From Prostheceraeus crozeri (lineage: Eukaryota; Platyhelminthes; Polycladida; Euryleptidae): a stretch of DNA of 64,000 nt. A model generated the notes under the pieces. That model searched no databases, was not told where the DNA came from, and was given only the letters and a program-made list of their open reading frames with translations. How positions within the stretch are numbered: the first letter of the stretch is position 1; the number at the start of each line of letters is the position of its first letter. The stretch lies in assembly GCA_907163375.1 (NCBI GenBank), contig CAJQUW010003593.1, positions 1-64,000 of the forward strand, given 5' to 3'. The translations under genes and the position numbers were made by a program. Of the stretch, positions 10,463-20,295 are shown one piece after another.

Positions 10463-11806
10463 TCCATGTATATTTTCCTTCGCGACCAGTCAGGGTTCGG
10501 TATGCGACAATCAAGATGACGCACAGCAAGAACAACCAGATCAAGAACCCGAACTGGATACAGCCTCGGACCATACCGGACCACAATTGGAGTTCGAGTC
10601 CGGTTGCGCATTCTTCAAACCTAAGACACTGTTCTACAAGCCACATTCATTGTCAGTCCCGGCAGCGCAGTCTCAGGATTTTGGTCCGTACTCCAGACAA
10701 ATTTCTCAAGGGTTCCGCGTTTATATTCATAACAAACCTTCGTCGCATGCGCCACATTTAACTTACACCGAAGAGGAACGTGTACTTCTACGCAACATCA
10801 TAGCTGATCTCTTGGCTGACGGGCTCATCACGAGTAAGCGTCGTCCTGGACCTTATTGTTCCAGACCTTTTCTTATACCTAAGGCAGATGGAGGTGTCCG
10901 GTTCCTGATAAATTATAAGCATTTAACTAACTCTCTGCAGGGAAGACACCTCCATCTGCCTCCGTTTCACGCTAAATCCTCAGCTTTTGTCTGGCGGTTG
11001 GGCCTTGTCAGCATCCGCGTGGACCTCTGTAATGCCTTTCACAGTTTAACTCTGCATCCTCGTTCTCGTTTTATTACTACTTTTGCTTTTGAGGATCAGC
11101 ATTACGAGTTCACGCGGTTGCCGATGGGGCTCGCTCCGTCACCTTCTTTTCTACAAGCCGTGATGAACGAAATATTACTTCCACTGCGACGACATCATGC
11201 CATCGTTTGGTGCCACCTTGATGATGTAGTTATCTTCGCGAAATGTCGTCATATGCCATCTCTGCGAGCTCAGTTGCTGCAACGCCTCTCTTCAGTGGGT
11301 TTCCAAATCAATCGCGAAAAGTCTCAGCTCCTGCCTCGACGTCGGATCGACTACCTCGGACAGACTTATGATTTGCGAACAAGAACAAGACAACTGGCAT
11401 CTAAGCATGCTGAGATCTTACCGCGTTTCTTCTCGCAACTACTCCAAAAACCTACGGATAAGCGGTTACAAGGTTATTTTGCTTTTCTCCTGTTTAGCAT
11501 GGCCCCCAATTACGCTATGCTCCGATGGACGGCCGAACTCCTACATCTTCATTTACCTGTCATACTACGGGCTTGTAGCCAACCAGTGATTCTACCGGAT
11601 CGCGCTTCCAAAGTATGGTTTGTCGACGCAACCCCGGACACCTGCGCCATACTTCAGAATCAGGACGCTTGGGTTTGGCAACATAAAACAACCCATCAGT
11701 TTCATTCCGAGACAATGGCGTTGCTTCTGGCAGCCTTGGCAGCGCATCCGGGCGACATTATTGTCACCGATGTCTTGGGACTGTTGACTTGGGCTAAGCG
11801 TTCCTA
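10463..11806 (+). CDS. Reverse transcriptase–RNase H frame, hepadnavirus-like retroelement (fossil)
   Basis: One open frame has the order RT then RNase H. Counting from 10587, it shows FLIPKADGGVRFLI (95–108), an RT motif A-like RVDLCNAF (144–151), RLPMGLAPSPSF (178–189), the catalytic WCHLDDVVIF (208–217) and an RNase H start VWFVDATPD (343–351) followed by an HSE motif. The DATP RNase H start and overall order resemble hepadnaviruses and the insect HEART retroelements; DIRS/Ngaro elements are the main alternative. No protease, integrase, tyrosine recombinase or terminal repeat is seen nearby. There is no obvious ATG at the start of the open frame. Its ends against the Polinton remnant and pseudogene X are not defined. 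The polymerase part looks open; the element as a whole looks partial. Confidence 0.65.
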
Positions 11807-11837
11807 GTTTCTTTTGGCTGTGAAGTTTATTTCCTGT

Positions 11838-12883
11838 TATTGACTGTGAAGGTTATTCCCAATCCATCACATGACCCTTTACCGAGGCTAGTTGCAAAAA
11901 AATGCCATTCGGCGTCAATTCCATAATCCTTTTTGTGAAAGCACAGATTTTTCAAATTATACCTAAAATACAAATAAACAGTTATAATACCATCTTAAAT
12001 TTAATAAAAGTAGCTCCTACTTGCTTTTATATTGATCGGCTGATCCATCAGAATAGTAATGTAACTTCGATATTTGTGGAATGTCTGATTTCAGCTGTTG
12101 CATGAATATCGAATTGAATTTCTCAACTGTGGTGGAATCATGTGTCATATGATTTGATATCACACAATAACTTTTTGTATTTATTAACAACAATGAAATT
12201 AGATAAACGATAGATAGGGATATGCAATATTCCCTCGTCTGACTTGCAATACACTACATAGGGGTGCAATGTAGCTTGTCTAATATCAAAATATGAAGAT
12301 TGAATGGCATCCTGAGTTATCTTATTATTTTCGCTGAAATCAAGTTGTACGATGGATCATTTAATATCCAATTTTGTTTAAGAGACCTTATTTAATGTGA
12401 TTGCACTTTCATGTGAAAAGATGTTTTGTCAAGTGACGTAAATCAGCTAAGAGTGCGTCTAAATAATCTTCAATATTTTCTTTCACAGTTTTAAATGTAG
12501 CTCGGTCAGTCGTTACCCATTGCAAATGTTCGATTTTCTACATCAGGAAGTCGTAAACTTAAAATATTTGCTAAGATATTTCTGGCTTTCTCCTCATTAA
12601 GACAAAAAGAGCATAAATTTATCATGCAATCCCGTGATTCGGTGGAGCAAGCCATTTCCTTCATGAAATCTTCAATTTTGAATTTATTAGTCAGCGCTTT
12701 CAACTCTAGCTTAGGATTTTGGTGATAGACACATACACATGCAGTGTGTGTTCCCGCAGACCCTGCGAGAACACAATGTTGAAAACAGAGAAGCTAACTA
12801 TGTGAGAAGTGGTTTCAGAAATCCATTTCCGATGTAATTCTCTGTGATTGCGAAGGACTAATCTCTTCTGTATGGTTTTTCTA
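11838..12883 (-). pseudogene. 3' half of decayed transposase-like gene X
   Basis: The minus strand continues the protein begun at 40967–41873. Recognisable pieces are KTIQKRLVLRNHREL (from 12875), a Cys-containing FMKEMACS…CMINLCSFC block (about 12.66 kb), LQWVTTDRATF (about 12.52 kb), HYYSDGSADQYKSK (about 12.03 kb) and GIDAEWHFFATSLGKGSCDG (about 11.9 kb). These match, in order, a large repeated family of uncharacterised metazoan proteins that I take to be a DNA transposon transposase; SDG…QYK may be part of its catalytic site. The last two blocks are separated by a 58-bp GT–AG intron (11963–12020). Several in-frame stops and frame changes mark it as dead. It ends abruptly near 11.84 kb. 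Confidence 0.75.
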
Positions 12884-13236
12884 CACTGTAAATCGCTGGA
12901 TACGAAAATTACATACAAACTTACTCGTATGCCAAATTCACATACAATTTGAAACTAACATTTGATACGAGATTCTCGCATGTTTACAGAGATCTGTGGC
13001 CGTATTCACAACTTAGCAAATATTCTTAGTCTTAAAAGTAAGAATTCTTGCTTGGGTTAGCAATTTTTGTATTTGGTATTCACAATACTTTGCTATCTCA
13101 AGAATCTTTACTTAACATATTGACGTCATTGTGACATCATTCGGAAATGTATCACTCCCTAAATACGTGGGCGATCGCATCTCGAGACCCTCGAATTTAA
13201 CTCCTCCCACACAAACACTGAATTTCACACATTATC

Positions 13237-14371
13237 ATGGCTTTCTCGAAGCAAGAAGAGTTGCGTCTGATTGAGTTAGTTCGCGAGAATAACGACAAAC
13301 TCTTCGGGACCGGCTTGGTTCCTAACGGATAGAGTGTTCGGAAGCAAGCTTGGGTCGATATCACCACAAATCTTAACAGTGAGAGTTCAGTAAGAAGAAC
13401 GACAGAACAGGTGAAGAAGAAATGGTACAACATGAAGAGCACTGCGAAGACGAAGAATGCAGACATAAAGAGGACAGTGGCGACTACTGGAGGCGGACCA
13501 CCACCTGTTGGACTGACAGACCCAGAGAATGCAATCATCGATTTCCTCGGAGGGACACCCTCTTTCTCAGGTGTGGATGGCTTCGACAGTCAAGTTACAG
13601 GAGACGACAGCGTGCTTCACGAGATCTCCGCCTTTGTCAAGGAAAATAACGGTGAGTGACCACGTTTTGTACCTACACTTGTACAATATACTCGAGTTCT
13701 TAACTTATCATAATATTCATGTGTTTTCTTGTCAAATTTTTTTGAGTCAATCCAATAAATAATTTTACTACTGTAGAGTGGGCGTGCGAAATTGAGTAAA
13801 CCAAATCCAATCATAAAGCGCCATTTTTTATAATTTTATTTATTTTCTAAAGATTCTCATGCTCGACGTAACACTGACTCGCTTTACATGGCTTTATTTT
13901 AAAAGGATAAGGACTTAAATTACTAATGTATCTGATATGATGGGAATAGAGTCGATGATGTAGCAGAACTCGTATTTGATTTGTCGATGTACATGTAGGC
14001 TATATACAGATATACGAGCCAACCAAAAACATGAAACAACGAACTATTTCAATTTTACCACGAACACACTATTTATGTAAAAAATATAAATGTATTGTAT
14101 GATTTAATGTTTAGTGAGGGTATCTCCCCTGGAAATAATATAGTAAAATCTCATTCTTTCAGACTCTTCTACACCAATCTGGAAGAGGAGACGCATCAGA
14201 GTAAATAAGGACAGTGAGATTGATGTGAAGCCCCTACAGATTGAAGTTCTTCAACTGCAGAAGGAGAATGCAATTCTTCAAAAAGAAAACGCTCTTTTGC
14301 AAAAGGATGCACTCCAAAAGTTCATCAGACTGCTGGACAGAGTATCTGAGCACCCTTTCTTGTCTTCATGA
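13237..14371 (+). pseudogene. Harbinger 1 Myb/SANT-like DNA-binding protein, two exons
   Basis: Exon 1 runs 13237–13651 from an ATG and encodes a Myb/SANT-like helical domain (KQEELRLIELVRENNDKLFG … TEQVKKKWYNMKSTAK) followed by GGGPPP, a signature of Harbinger accessory proteins. A GTGAGT donor at 13652 and TTTCAG acceptor ending at 14162 define the intron, and exon 2 (14163–14371) encodes a Leu/Gln-rich coiled coil (LQKENAILQKENALLQK). In this superfamily the protein helps carry the transposase to the nucleus and to the ends. An in-frame TAG at 13330–13332 (codon 32) interrupts the domain, so the gene is probably dead. Otherwise the frame is open throughout. Confidence 0.8.
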
Positions 14372-14842
14372 TTTTTTTTATTATTTGAACATGAAATACA
14401 TATTTGCAGTTTGATTTTGAATTTGTCTCCAGTGTCTAAAGAAATAATGGATGTAAGCTATTATTATAGTAGTGAACACGTAAATGAAACTCATAATAAT
14501 TTATAAGAAAAATAAATAATCGTATGTATGATAAAAGCAATCATTAATCGTACTTATTTTAAAAGCTGTATTTTATTTCTTGATTAATATAACAAGTTCA
14601 CAAACTTGAATTATATCATAACTTCATTTGCATAATGTACCTGATAGGTTTCTGAAATTATTTTCGTAAATTATTTTCATAATAAAAAAAGTCAACCAAA
14701 CTGAAACCAAATAACTTACAGCTCTAATGAATAAATAAGAAATGCAAATTTTCGAACAAATAAAAACATGCATTATTATAGAAACAACAAAGGAAGTATC
14801 TTCCTTGAGCATGAATTCAGTTACAAATAACTCATAACGTTA

Positions 14843-15716
14843 TCACTGAAAGTGAGCATTAGTAACAGCATCTCGATATGCATTACCGCTGTTCTCAGTG
14901 CTAGATAAGTCATCGAAGTTGTCATTTATAATATCGTCTGTATCAACCGGAACATCTGGATACTTTCGAAAAATTGCAATATTGTGTAACATATCGCATG
15001 CAGCAATAATTTTACATGTTTTCCTGGGAGAAAGTCGCACTTCTGAGTGGAGAATTCCAAAGCGTCGTTTCCACCTACCGAAGCTATTTTCTATGAGAAC
15101 ACGGGTGCGCTTATGTGACTGATTAAAACGTTGACGCGGTGCCGTAGTAGGATTCACGTATGGAGTGAGTAGCCATGGTCGATATGGATATCCAGCATCA
15201 CCAAGCAAGTAGCCACAGTTACCTCCGTTCTGGAAATGATCCCATAAAGCACTCTGTCGAAGCACCCAACTATCATGGCTTGATCCTGGCCATTTAGCAA
15301 CAATATTAGTGAAAATTCCACGGTGATTTCATACAGCTTGAACGTTGATTGAATGAAACCCTTTCCTGTTTATGTAATCCAAAGAATTTTCGGATGGAGC
15401 TAGAATCCGTACATGGGTTCCATCGATGCAGCCACAAACTCGAGGGAATCCGGCGATTGCATAGAACCCGTTAAAAGTTCCCTCTAAGTGATCTGTGTCG
15501 AGTAAGTATATGAAATCTTTAGCATGGTCACACATAGCAGAAACAACACGATCAATGCAGCGAGAGGCAGTCGGCTGAGAAATGTTTAAGGTGTCACCTA
15601 CAACCTGTTGATACGATCCAGTTGCCAAATATCGCAGAGTTGTCAAAATTTGAGTCTCTACCGGAATTGCACGGCTTTTCCTTGTACGATGTTCGATGTT
15701 ATCTCGTAATAAATCA
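14843..15716 (-). pseudogene. Harbinger 1 DDE transposase, main part
   Basis: This is a HARBI1-like transposase. The segments seen are an HTH-like region (RKSRAIPVETQILTTLRYLA … QPTASRCIDRVV), catalytic first Asp in CGCIDGTHVRI, second Asp in LLGDAGYPYRPWLLTPY, and third residue Glu in VLIENSFGRWKRRFGIL, ending in a PRKTCKIIAACDMLHNIAIF stretch. All three acidic residues are present. A single in-frame TGA at 15327–15329 replaces the Cys-like codon between INVQAV and NHRG. The N-terminal ~43 residues are on the other side of the Polinton at 39785–39912, in frame and without loss apart from the duplicated six bases. Transposases of this type cut at both ends and leave a 3-bp TSD. Confidence 0.9.
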
Positions 15717-15722
15717 CACAGG
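15717..15722. repeat. Polinton target-site duplication, left copy (CACAGG)
   Basis: CACAGG lies immediately before the Polinton terminus AGTAGTG and is repeated exactly at 39779–39784. A 6-bp duplication is the known Polinton signature and fixes the ends of the element. Confidence 0.97.
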
Positions 15723-16022
15723 AGTAGTGAAAACTGTGCCCTACTTGCGAGGGATAGGTACATGGATGGGTACATGTATAATTTAGTGTTATCAATAGGT
15801 ACATGGATAGGTACATGTATAATTCAGTGTTATCAATAGGAACAAGTATGATATCTGTTTTACTGGATAGGTACATGTGTTTGGTACAATCGGTTGAGTA
15901 CACTGTGTTTCGGAACGTCTATGAGCGAACTTGTGCGGTTTGGTTCTGAGCACTTGGGTACGTACCGATAGACGTCCGTTGTTTGATTTTGAATGGGTTT
16001 GCTCAATTGCGACTATTGTGAC
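15723..16022. repeat. Polinton left terminal inverted repeat (300 bp)
   Basis: Identical over 300 bases to the complement of 39479–39778. It contains an internal repetition of GGTACATGGATGGGTACATG-type words and TTATCAATAGG twice. The left repeat is followed by a short GACTATTGT tandem (16011–16036). Confidence 0.97.
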
Positions 16023-16091
16023 TATTGTGACTATTGAAACCATTGTAATCAAGATGACACATTGATTTTCCTTTTACGTAGACAAACTAAG

Positions 16092-16100
16092 CTATAAATA
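16092..16100 (+). promoter_or_regulatory. TATA-like box CTATAAATA
   Basis: It lies 24 bp before the first in-frame ATG (16116) and 36 bp before the second (16128) of the UBA–RING gene, so the second is the better start if transcription begins 25–30 bp downstream of the box. Confidence 0.5.
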
Positions 16101-16115
16101 TGAGATAGTTGTTTG

Positions 16116-16614
16116 ATGACATACATAATGATGACTAGTATCCCAACGTCGTGGGTTGTCGCAAGAGACCGAGGATATTCGTTCAAAGCTATAGAAACTG
16201 TAACAAATCTCAGTGAAAATATCAACGCTGGTGATTTAGTTGATCGACTAATGGATCTAGATGAGCATGCTATGAATCACAATTTGGATAGAGGATTTCT
16301 CCATGCTACACTGCAATGATAGTGAAATTAGGAGGATCAAATTGGAACGATATGGAAAGAAAGAGACATCTGACAGTGTTTTAATAAAAAGTTCTCCCAA
16401 TAAAAGTGACTTCAGAAGGAAATTAGAACAAGAGACATTTAAATTATTATGTGAACGGAACTGCGTTAAATGTTTTAAACAGGAACGATCCCTTCTCTTT
16501 TTACCATGTTCTCATAGCGTTATGTGTTCTACATGTTATGTACCCTTTGAAACTTCATCTTGTCCCCTTTGTGATGAAGAAATATCTTCAACAGTCACTG
16601 TATATCGTGCATGA
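16116..16614 (+). pseudogene. Polinton UBA–RING finger gene (E3-ligase-like)
   Basis: The first part resembles a UBA domain (RDRGYSFKAIETVTNL … DLVDRLMDLDE). The end is a C3HC4 RING finger with CVKCFKQE, LPCSHSVMCSTC and CPLC in the right order and spacing, as in IAP-type and other E3 ubiquitin ligases. The UBA-then-RING order is common in invertebrate E3 proteins. A viral-type element could use it to redirect host ubiquitination, but that is inference. It is the leftmost gene of the element, just inside the inverted repeat. The gene looks broken in this copy. RING genes are not part of the Polinton core set, so it is probably captured host cargo. Confidence 0.7.
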
Positions 16615-16678
16615 TGAGTCATCATGCAGGTCTGTGATTGGTCACTATTGTGTATTTGTTTGACTTTTCTATATAAGG
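16613..16678 (+). promoter_or_regulatory. Promoter: AP-1-like site, inverted CCAAT, TATA box
   Basis: GATGAGTCATC (16613–16623, an AP-1/CREB-type site), GATTGG (16636–16641, inverted CCAAT) and CTATATAAGG (16669–16678) lie in line before the ATG at 16725. The same AP-1-like word and TATATAAGG recur before the gene at 18029. Confidence 0.6.
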
Positions 16679-16724
16679 AGGACATTGTACCGTTCTATTT
16701 CAAGCATAATTTGAGGCTAATACA

Positions 16725-17356
16725 ATGTCAATCAGCATGTCGTTCACTACCCACATTCCCATTTCAATAATTTACCGAAGTCAACTCTTCACTGGCAATA
16801 TATTTTATTCTGCCGTAAATATAACTGGCTATAAAGCGGATTTGGTGGATCTGATGGAGGAAATAGTGAAGTATTTCCGCTGCGGAGAGGACGTTGTGGT
16901 GCAGAGAATGTTAATGAGAGTCATGAACAACGCTCTTACACGGGTTGCAAGATTTTGGCTCAATGAAGTATTTCGCCCACTAGCTCAAACTGAGATTGTA
17001 CCGGAATACTCTCGCTGTTGGTGCAGCAGTATCCAACGGAAACACAACACATGTCTCCATGACATTATCACCTCCAGCTACTTTGACGAGAAGGGTGACA
17101 AATGTAAATTGGACTTATTCAGTGGACCGCTATCAGTAAGCCGCCATCAGTAAGCATCAATGTGGCTGCTCAAGGACATTCTGAGGTAATCAGTTTGCGG
17201 GCATACTATGCCAATATTTTTTTCCATTCAAAGCCCTGCTGTATGTGCTGTCCAATTTCAAAACATCTAATGAAAGACATTGAGCAGCTCATAACTGCTA
17301 CAAATCAGACTCTAGCCGATGTGAGTGTGTATCAGTTTCCCTCTACAACTTGTTAA
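16725..17356 (+). CDS. Unknown Polinton gene(s)
   Basis: I do not recognise the product. An ATG at 16725 opens a 142-codon frame with several Cys, Arg and hydrophobic residues (MEEIVKYFRCGEDVVVQRML; SRCWCSS). A 64-codon frame at 17162 follows directly and contains CCMCCP. They may be two small genes or parts of one. No membrane segment or signal peptide is evident. The region has its own TATA promoter (16669) and precedes the small basic protein gene. Two short direct repeats (GTGTAATTTTATAAGTAC-like) lie at about 17363 and 17419 after it, before the next gene. Confidence 0.4.
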
Positions 17357-17484
17357 GTGTTTTGTGTAATTTTATAAGTACCAGCAACAAACTCTGTGTG
17401 AATGCTTGTAAACTTTTGTGTATAATGTTATAAGTACTAAGCAAAAATTGTAATTGTATTATCTATTTCCATATTAGAATAAAA

Positions 17485-17877
17485 ATGTCTGTAAAACGGA
17501 AGGCATCTTCTCGTCAATCGAAACGGTCCTTCAAACCTTCAAGTCAGTTTAAAAAGGCGTTGCGAAAGTTAAACAGAATACATGATAATAAGAAGAAGTG
17601 TAAATTGATTCAAAATTCAAGTGATGATTTCATTCGTGATTTAGCTTTTGCAATACACAAATGTCTACCTATTTACAAGCCTCTATTGAATGCTGGCTCT
17701 TTGAATAGCATAAAAAAGTTTTCAAATCCAAGGAGTAGTGATAAGAAAAGGCGAAACTTAATTCAGCGCGGTGGTGGTGGGTTTCTAAGTATGTTAAATG
17801 ATATTGGAAACAGTATTAATGGTGTAATCAATAGTCCGCTTGGAAGGATTGCAGCAACTGCTGCAATGTTAATATAA
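17485..17877 (+). CDS. Small basic Polinton protein, probably virion-associated
   Basis: This 130-residue product has a Lys/Arg-rich first half (KRKASSRQSKRSF, FKKALRKLNRI), a central KCLPIYKPLLNAG and a C-terminal segment IQRGGGGFLSMLNDIG that ends in a hydrophobic helix (PLGRIAATAAMLI). Many Polintons have a small basic protein with a (I/V)Q(R/K)GG motif followed by a hydrophobic tail; GG-type sites are also those cleaved by adenain-like proteases, so processing by the element's protease is plausible but inferred. A diverged homologue is in the older remnant at 8911–9150. It lies 152 bp before the next gene. Confidence 0.65.
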   Translation: MSVKRKASSRQSKRSFKPSSQFKKALRKLNRIHDNKKKCKLIQNSSDDFIRDLAFAIHKCLPIYKPLLNAGSLNSIKKFSNPRSSDKKRRNLIQRGGGGFLSMLNDIGNSINGVINSPLGRIAATAAMLI

Positions 17878-17916
17878 GGTTAGCGAATCATAAAGTGACA
17901 CGTCATCACTTTGATT

Positions 17917-17944
17917 GATGAGTCATATATAGGTGTATATAAGG
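17917..17944 (+). promoter_or_regulatory. Promoter: AP-1-like site and TATA box GTATATAAGG
   Basis: GATGAGTCAT (17917–17926) and GTATATAAGG (17935–17944) stand 85 bp before the ATG at 18029. ACGTCATCAC just upstream (17900) resembles a CREB-type half site. The TATA box is identical to the one before polymerase B on the other strand (30601–30592). Confidence 0.65.
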
Positions 17945-18028
17945 AAGACGCTTTAATGATATTTTATCACTTTCAAGTGACAATTCATTTGCGCTGGTTG
18001 AAAGCTCCGAATTAGTACTTGTTGAAAC

Positions 18029-18762
18029 ATGACTCAGAAGATGTATACAATCAGAGAGGAAGGTGACGCTTTTGAGCAAGATCTCTTGAAGCTTCGTCCG
18101 ACACGAAAGGTGCAAGGGATTGGAAATACATTCTACTTTCAAACCTTGAATTATGGTGATGATGGCTTTTATCTTCAAGTTCCATTCTTCCACAGTAATG
18201 GTATGTCTACATCAGGGTATAGCAATATGAGACAAATGCGAGTGACTTTTCCAAAATGGCAACAGGTGATTCTTAAAACTATTGACTCTTTCGCGAAAGA
18301 ATGTGTTGAGCTGCCTGAAAGTGCTCCCACTCATTGGAGAAAGGCATTAGCGGAAGGAGTTGGTTACAAGGAATTGCCGGAATTCGATACACTGTTTTTA
18401 AACTATCGGATCATTTTCAAGCATTCGATCTCTTAACAAACGCGATTGAATGTGAGGATCTCAAACGGGGTCGCTATATGGGCTTAGTGCACGTTACCGG
18501 CCTTTATATTGGCTCATATGGTTCGACTGGTAAAGTCGAATCTTTACAAATGAAGGTTCTTCAACTAGTCTATGAACCACTACCAATTGATAAATGTTTA
18601 ATTAACATTGATAAGACTGCTTCAAGTGATGGGAAGGAAGAGAGCAAAAAGCGAGGGCGGAAATCTAAAGAGGGGAATCCTAAATTGAAGTTGAAGCGCC
18701 AAGATGCTGACTTGAAAGCTTTCTATAATCCTAATTGTGATGAGGAAACACAAATGTTTTAA
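18029..18762 (+). pseudogene. Conserved Polinton gene of unknown role
   Basis: The first part is rich in aromatic and hydrophobic strands (GNTFYFQTLNYGDDGFYLQV; MRVTFPKWQQVI) and the end is Lys-rich (KKRGRKSKEGNPKLKLKRQD), suggesting a nuclear or nucleic-acid-bound protein. The strands, together with the clear homologue in the older remnant (8000–8698), show it is a conserved gene and not cargo. I do not know a function for it. It precedes the packaging ATPase, as it does in the remnant. It looks broken in this copy. Confidence 0.55.
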
Positions 18763-18820
18763 TTTCTAAATGTTTTAATTTGTAAATGTTTTAATTTGTA
18801 AATGTTTTAATTTGTAAATG
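18752..18820. repeat. 17-bp tandem repeat, four copies, in 3' flank
   Basis: AAATGTTTTAATTT(G/C)TA is repeated four times with a 17-bp period, directly over and after the stop of the preceding gene. It may act in 3'-end formation, since it ends just before a TAAATAAA-like A-rich stretch near 18850; that is a guess. Confidence 0.85.
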
Positions 18821-18935
18821 TAACTTGAAAGTTTCTATTCTGAATGTAAATAAACGTGATCTGGAACATGTGTCTGTTTTGTTGTTCTAAGCAAAATGAG
18901 CGGGATGATGAGTTTAATGTTAATGGAATTATAAG

Positions 18936-19571
18936 ATGACAGATTTTCGTCTATTCACTGATCGCACAATGTGTGTCGCTGGACCAAGTCAGTCCGGTAA
19001 AACTACATTTGTAGCTGAATTGCTACAATATAGAAATGAAATGTTTAACAAGGAAATTAAGAGAGTCAAATGGTATTATGGAATATTTCAACCACAACTA
19101 CATTCTGCACTTCGCCAGAAAGGTTTTGAGGTGAAGCAAGGGTTGCCATCAACTGAGGATATCAAAGCAGGTGACTTACTAGTATTAGATGATTTATTAC
19201 GTGAAAGCAAATCTTCAAAGGATGTAACTGAAATGTTCATTCAAACTGCACATCATAGGGAAGCTTTTAATATCTACATCACCCAAAATATCTTCGATGG
19301 AGGGAAAGAGCAAAGAACTAGAAGTTTGAATACACATTATTTGGCAATATTTAAAAATCCAAGAGATAGCAGTCAGATACATCATCTCAGTAGACAGATA
19401 TTACCTCAACACCCTAAAGTACTTTCAAAAATATATGAAGATGTAACAAAGAAACCACATGGTTATCTATTTATTGATCTAACCCAGGAATGTCCGGAAC
19501 GACTTCGATTTCGAACAAATATCATACCTAATTCCGCTGAACCAATGACAGTTTTCTCGGTTCACAGTTAG
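18936..19571 (+). CDS. Polinton genome-packaging ATPase
   Basis: The 211-residue product is an FtsK/HerA-type (A32-like) ATPase. Walker A is GPSQSGKTTF (16–25) and Walker B LLVLDDLL (81–88), followed by a sensor-like region YITQNIF near 124–130. Length and motif order fit Polinton and adintovirus ATPases, which are taken to pump DNA into preformed capsids. The ATG at 18936 follows a purine-rich TATAAG. The gene lies between two conserved Polinton genes in the same direction, and the frame is open. A diverged homologue is at 7176–7620. Confidence 0.93.
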   Translation: MTDFRLFTDRTMCVAGPSQSGKTTFVAELLQYRNEMFNKEIKRVKWYYGIFQPQLHSALRQKGFEVKQGLPSTEDIKAGDLLVLDDLLRESKSSKDVTEMFIQTAHHREAFNIYITQNIFDGGKEQRTRSLNTHYLAIFKNPRDSSQIHHLSRQILPQHPKVLSKIYEDVTKKPHGYLFIDLTQECPERLRFRTNIIPNSAEPMTVFSVHS

Positions 19572-19580
19572 TTTTAAGCA

Positions 19581-20261
19581 ATGTACTTTGTTGCCTTATT
19601 ATTTTCAAACATGTCGTATTCAAAGATGGTAGTCATTCCTCAAGAGGAGTATGTACAATTGACTACATTACAAAGTGCACAGGAAGTCAAAAATATAGAT
19701 CAACCTATTACGAATCAACTTAAGGAACTAACACAAAAGGATATGGAAATTCAGAAGATTAAGGATCCCTAGCGACGAATGCAGTTAGCAGCTGAAAACA
19801 TTGATGAGAGGCGACAGATTCGTGACAAGTTGCGACGATTTATAACCTTGTCAACACCTCGACCATATCGTGTGCGCGCTGAGCGATTATTTGACTTCAT
19901 TGATCCACATGTGAAGTTCAATGAGAGAGGGGAGATAATAGATGAAACAACTGGTGATGTTATTAGAAATAGTCACGTAGATGACCTTCTACAATATGGT
20001 GTCAGAGATGTAAGGCGAAAACTAGGTGCACCACAACGGTGGACATATTTTCAGAATATTTTATCTGATCAAAATGTACCTGGCAATATCATTGGAGGAC
20101 CGACTGTGAATGAATTGGATAAGGGTCACTTACAAAATGGATCAAAGAGTAAAACACCCACGATGGCGGTCAAGCGAGAGCTTCATGATCCCGATGATCT
20201 GCAACCAAAGAGAGCTACTAGGCGCTCAATGCGTGTTGCGAAGGAGTATAGTAAATATTAA
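19581..20261 (+). pseudogene. Conserved Polinton gene next to ATPase, unknown role
   Basis: The region encodes a coiled-coil-like Gln/Glu/Lys-rich start and a second part with RAERLFDFIDPHVKFNERGE, then LGAPQRWTYFQNILSDQNVP and NIIGG. I recognise the P…W..F…L…NVP…(L/I)IG pattern as recurring in Polinton proteins beside the ATPase or integrase, but no function is known to me. The C-terminus is basic (KRATRRSMR). It begins 10 bp after the ATPase stop, which suggests co-transcription. It looks broken in this copy. Confidence 0.5.
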
Positions 20262-20295
20262 GCAAATATGAATTAAGCCTTGTCTCTCTCATATC

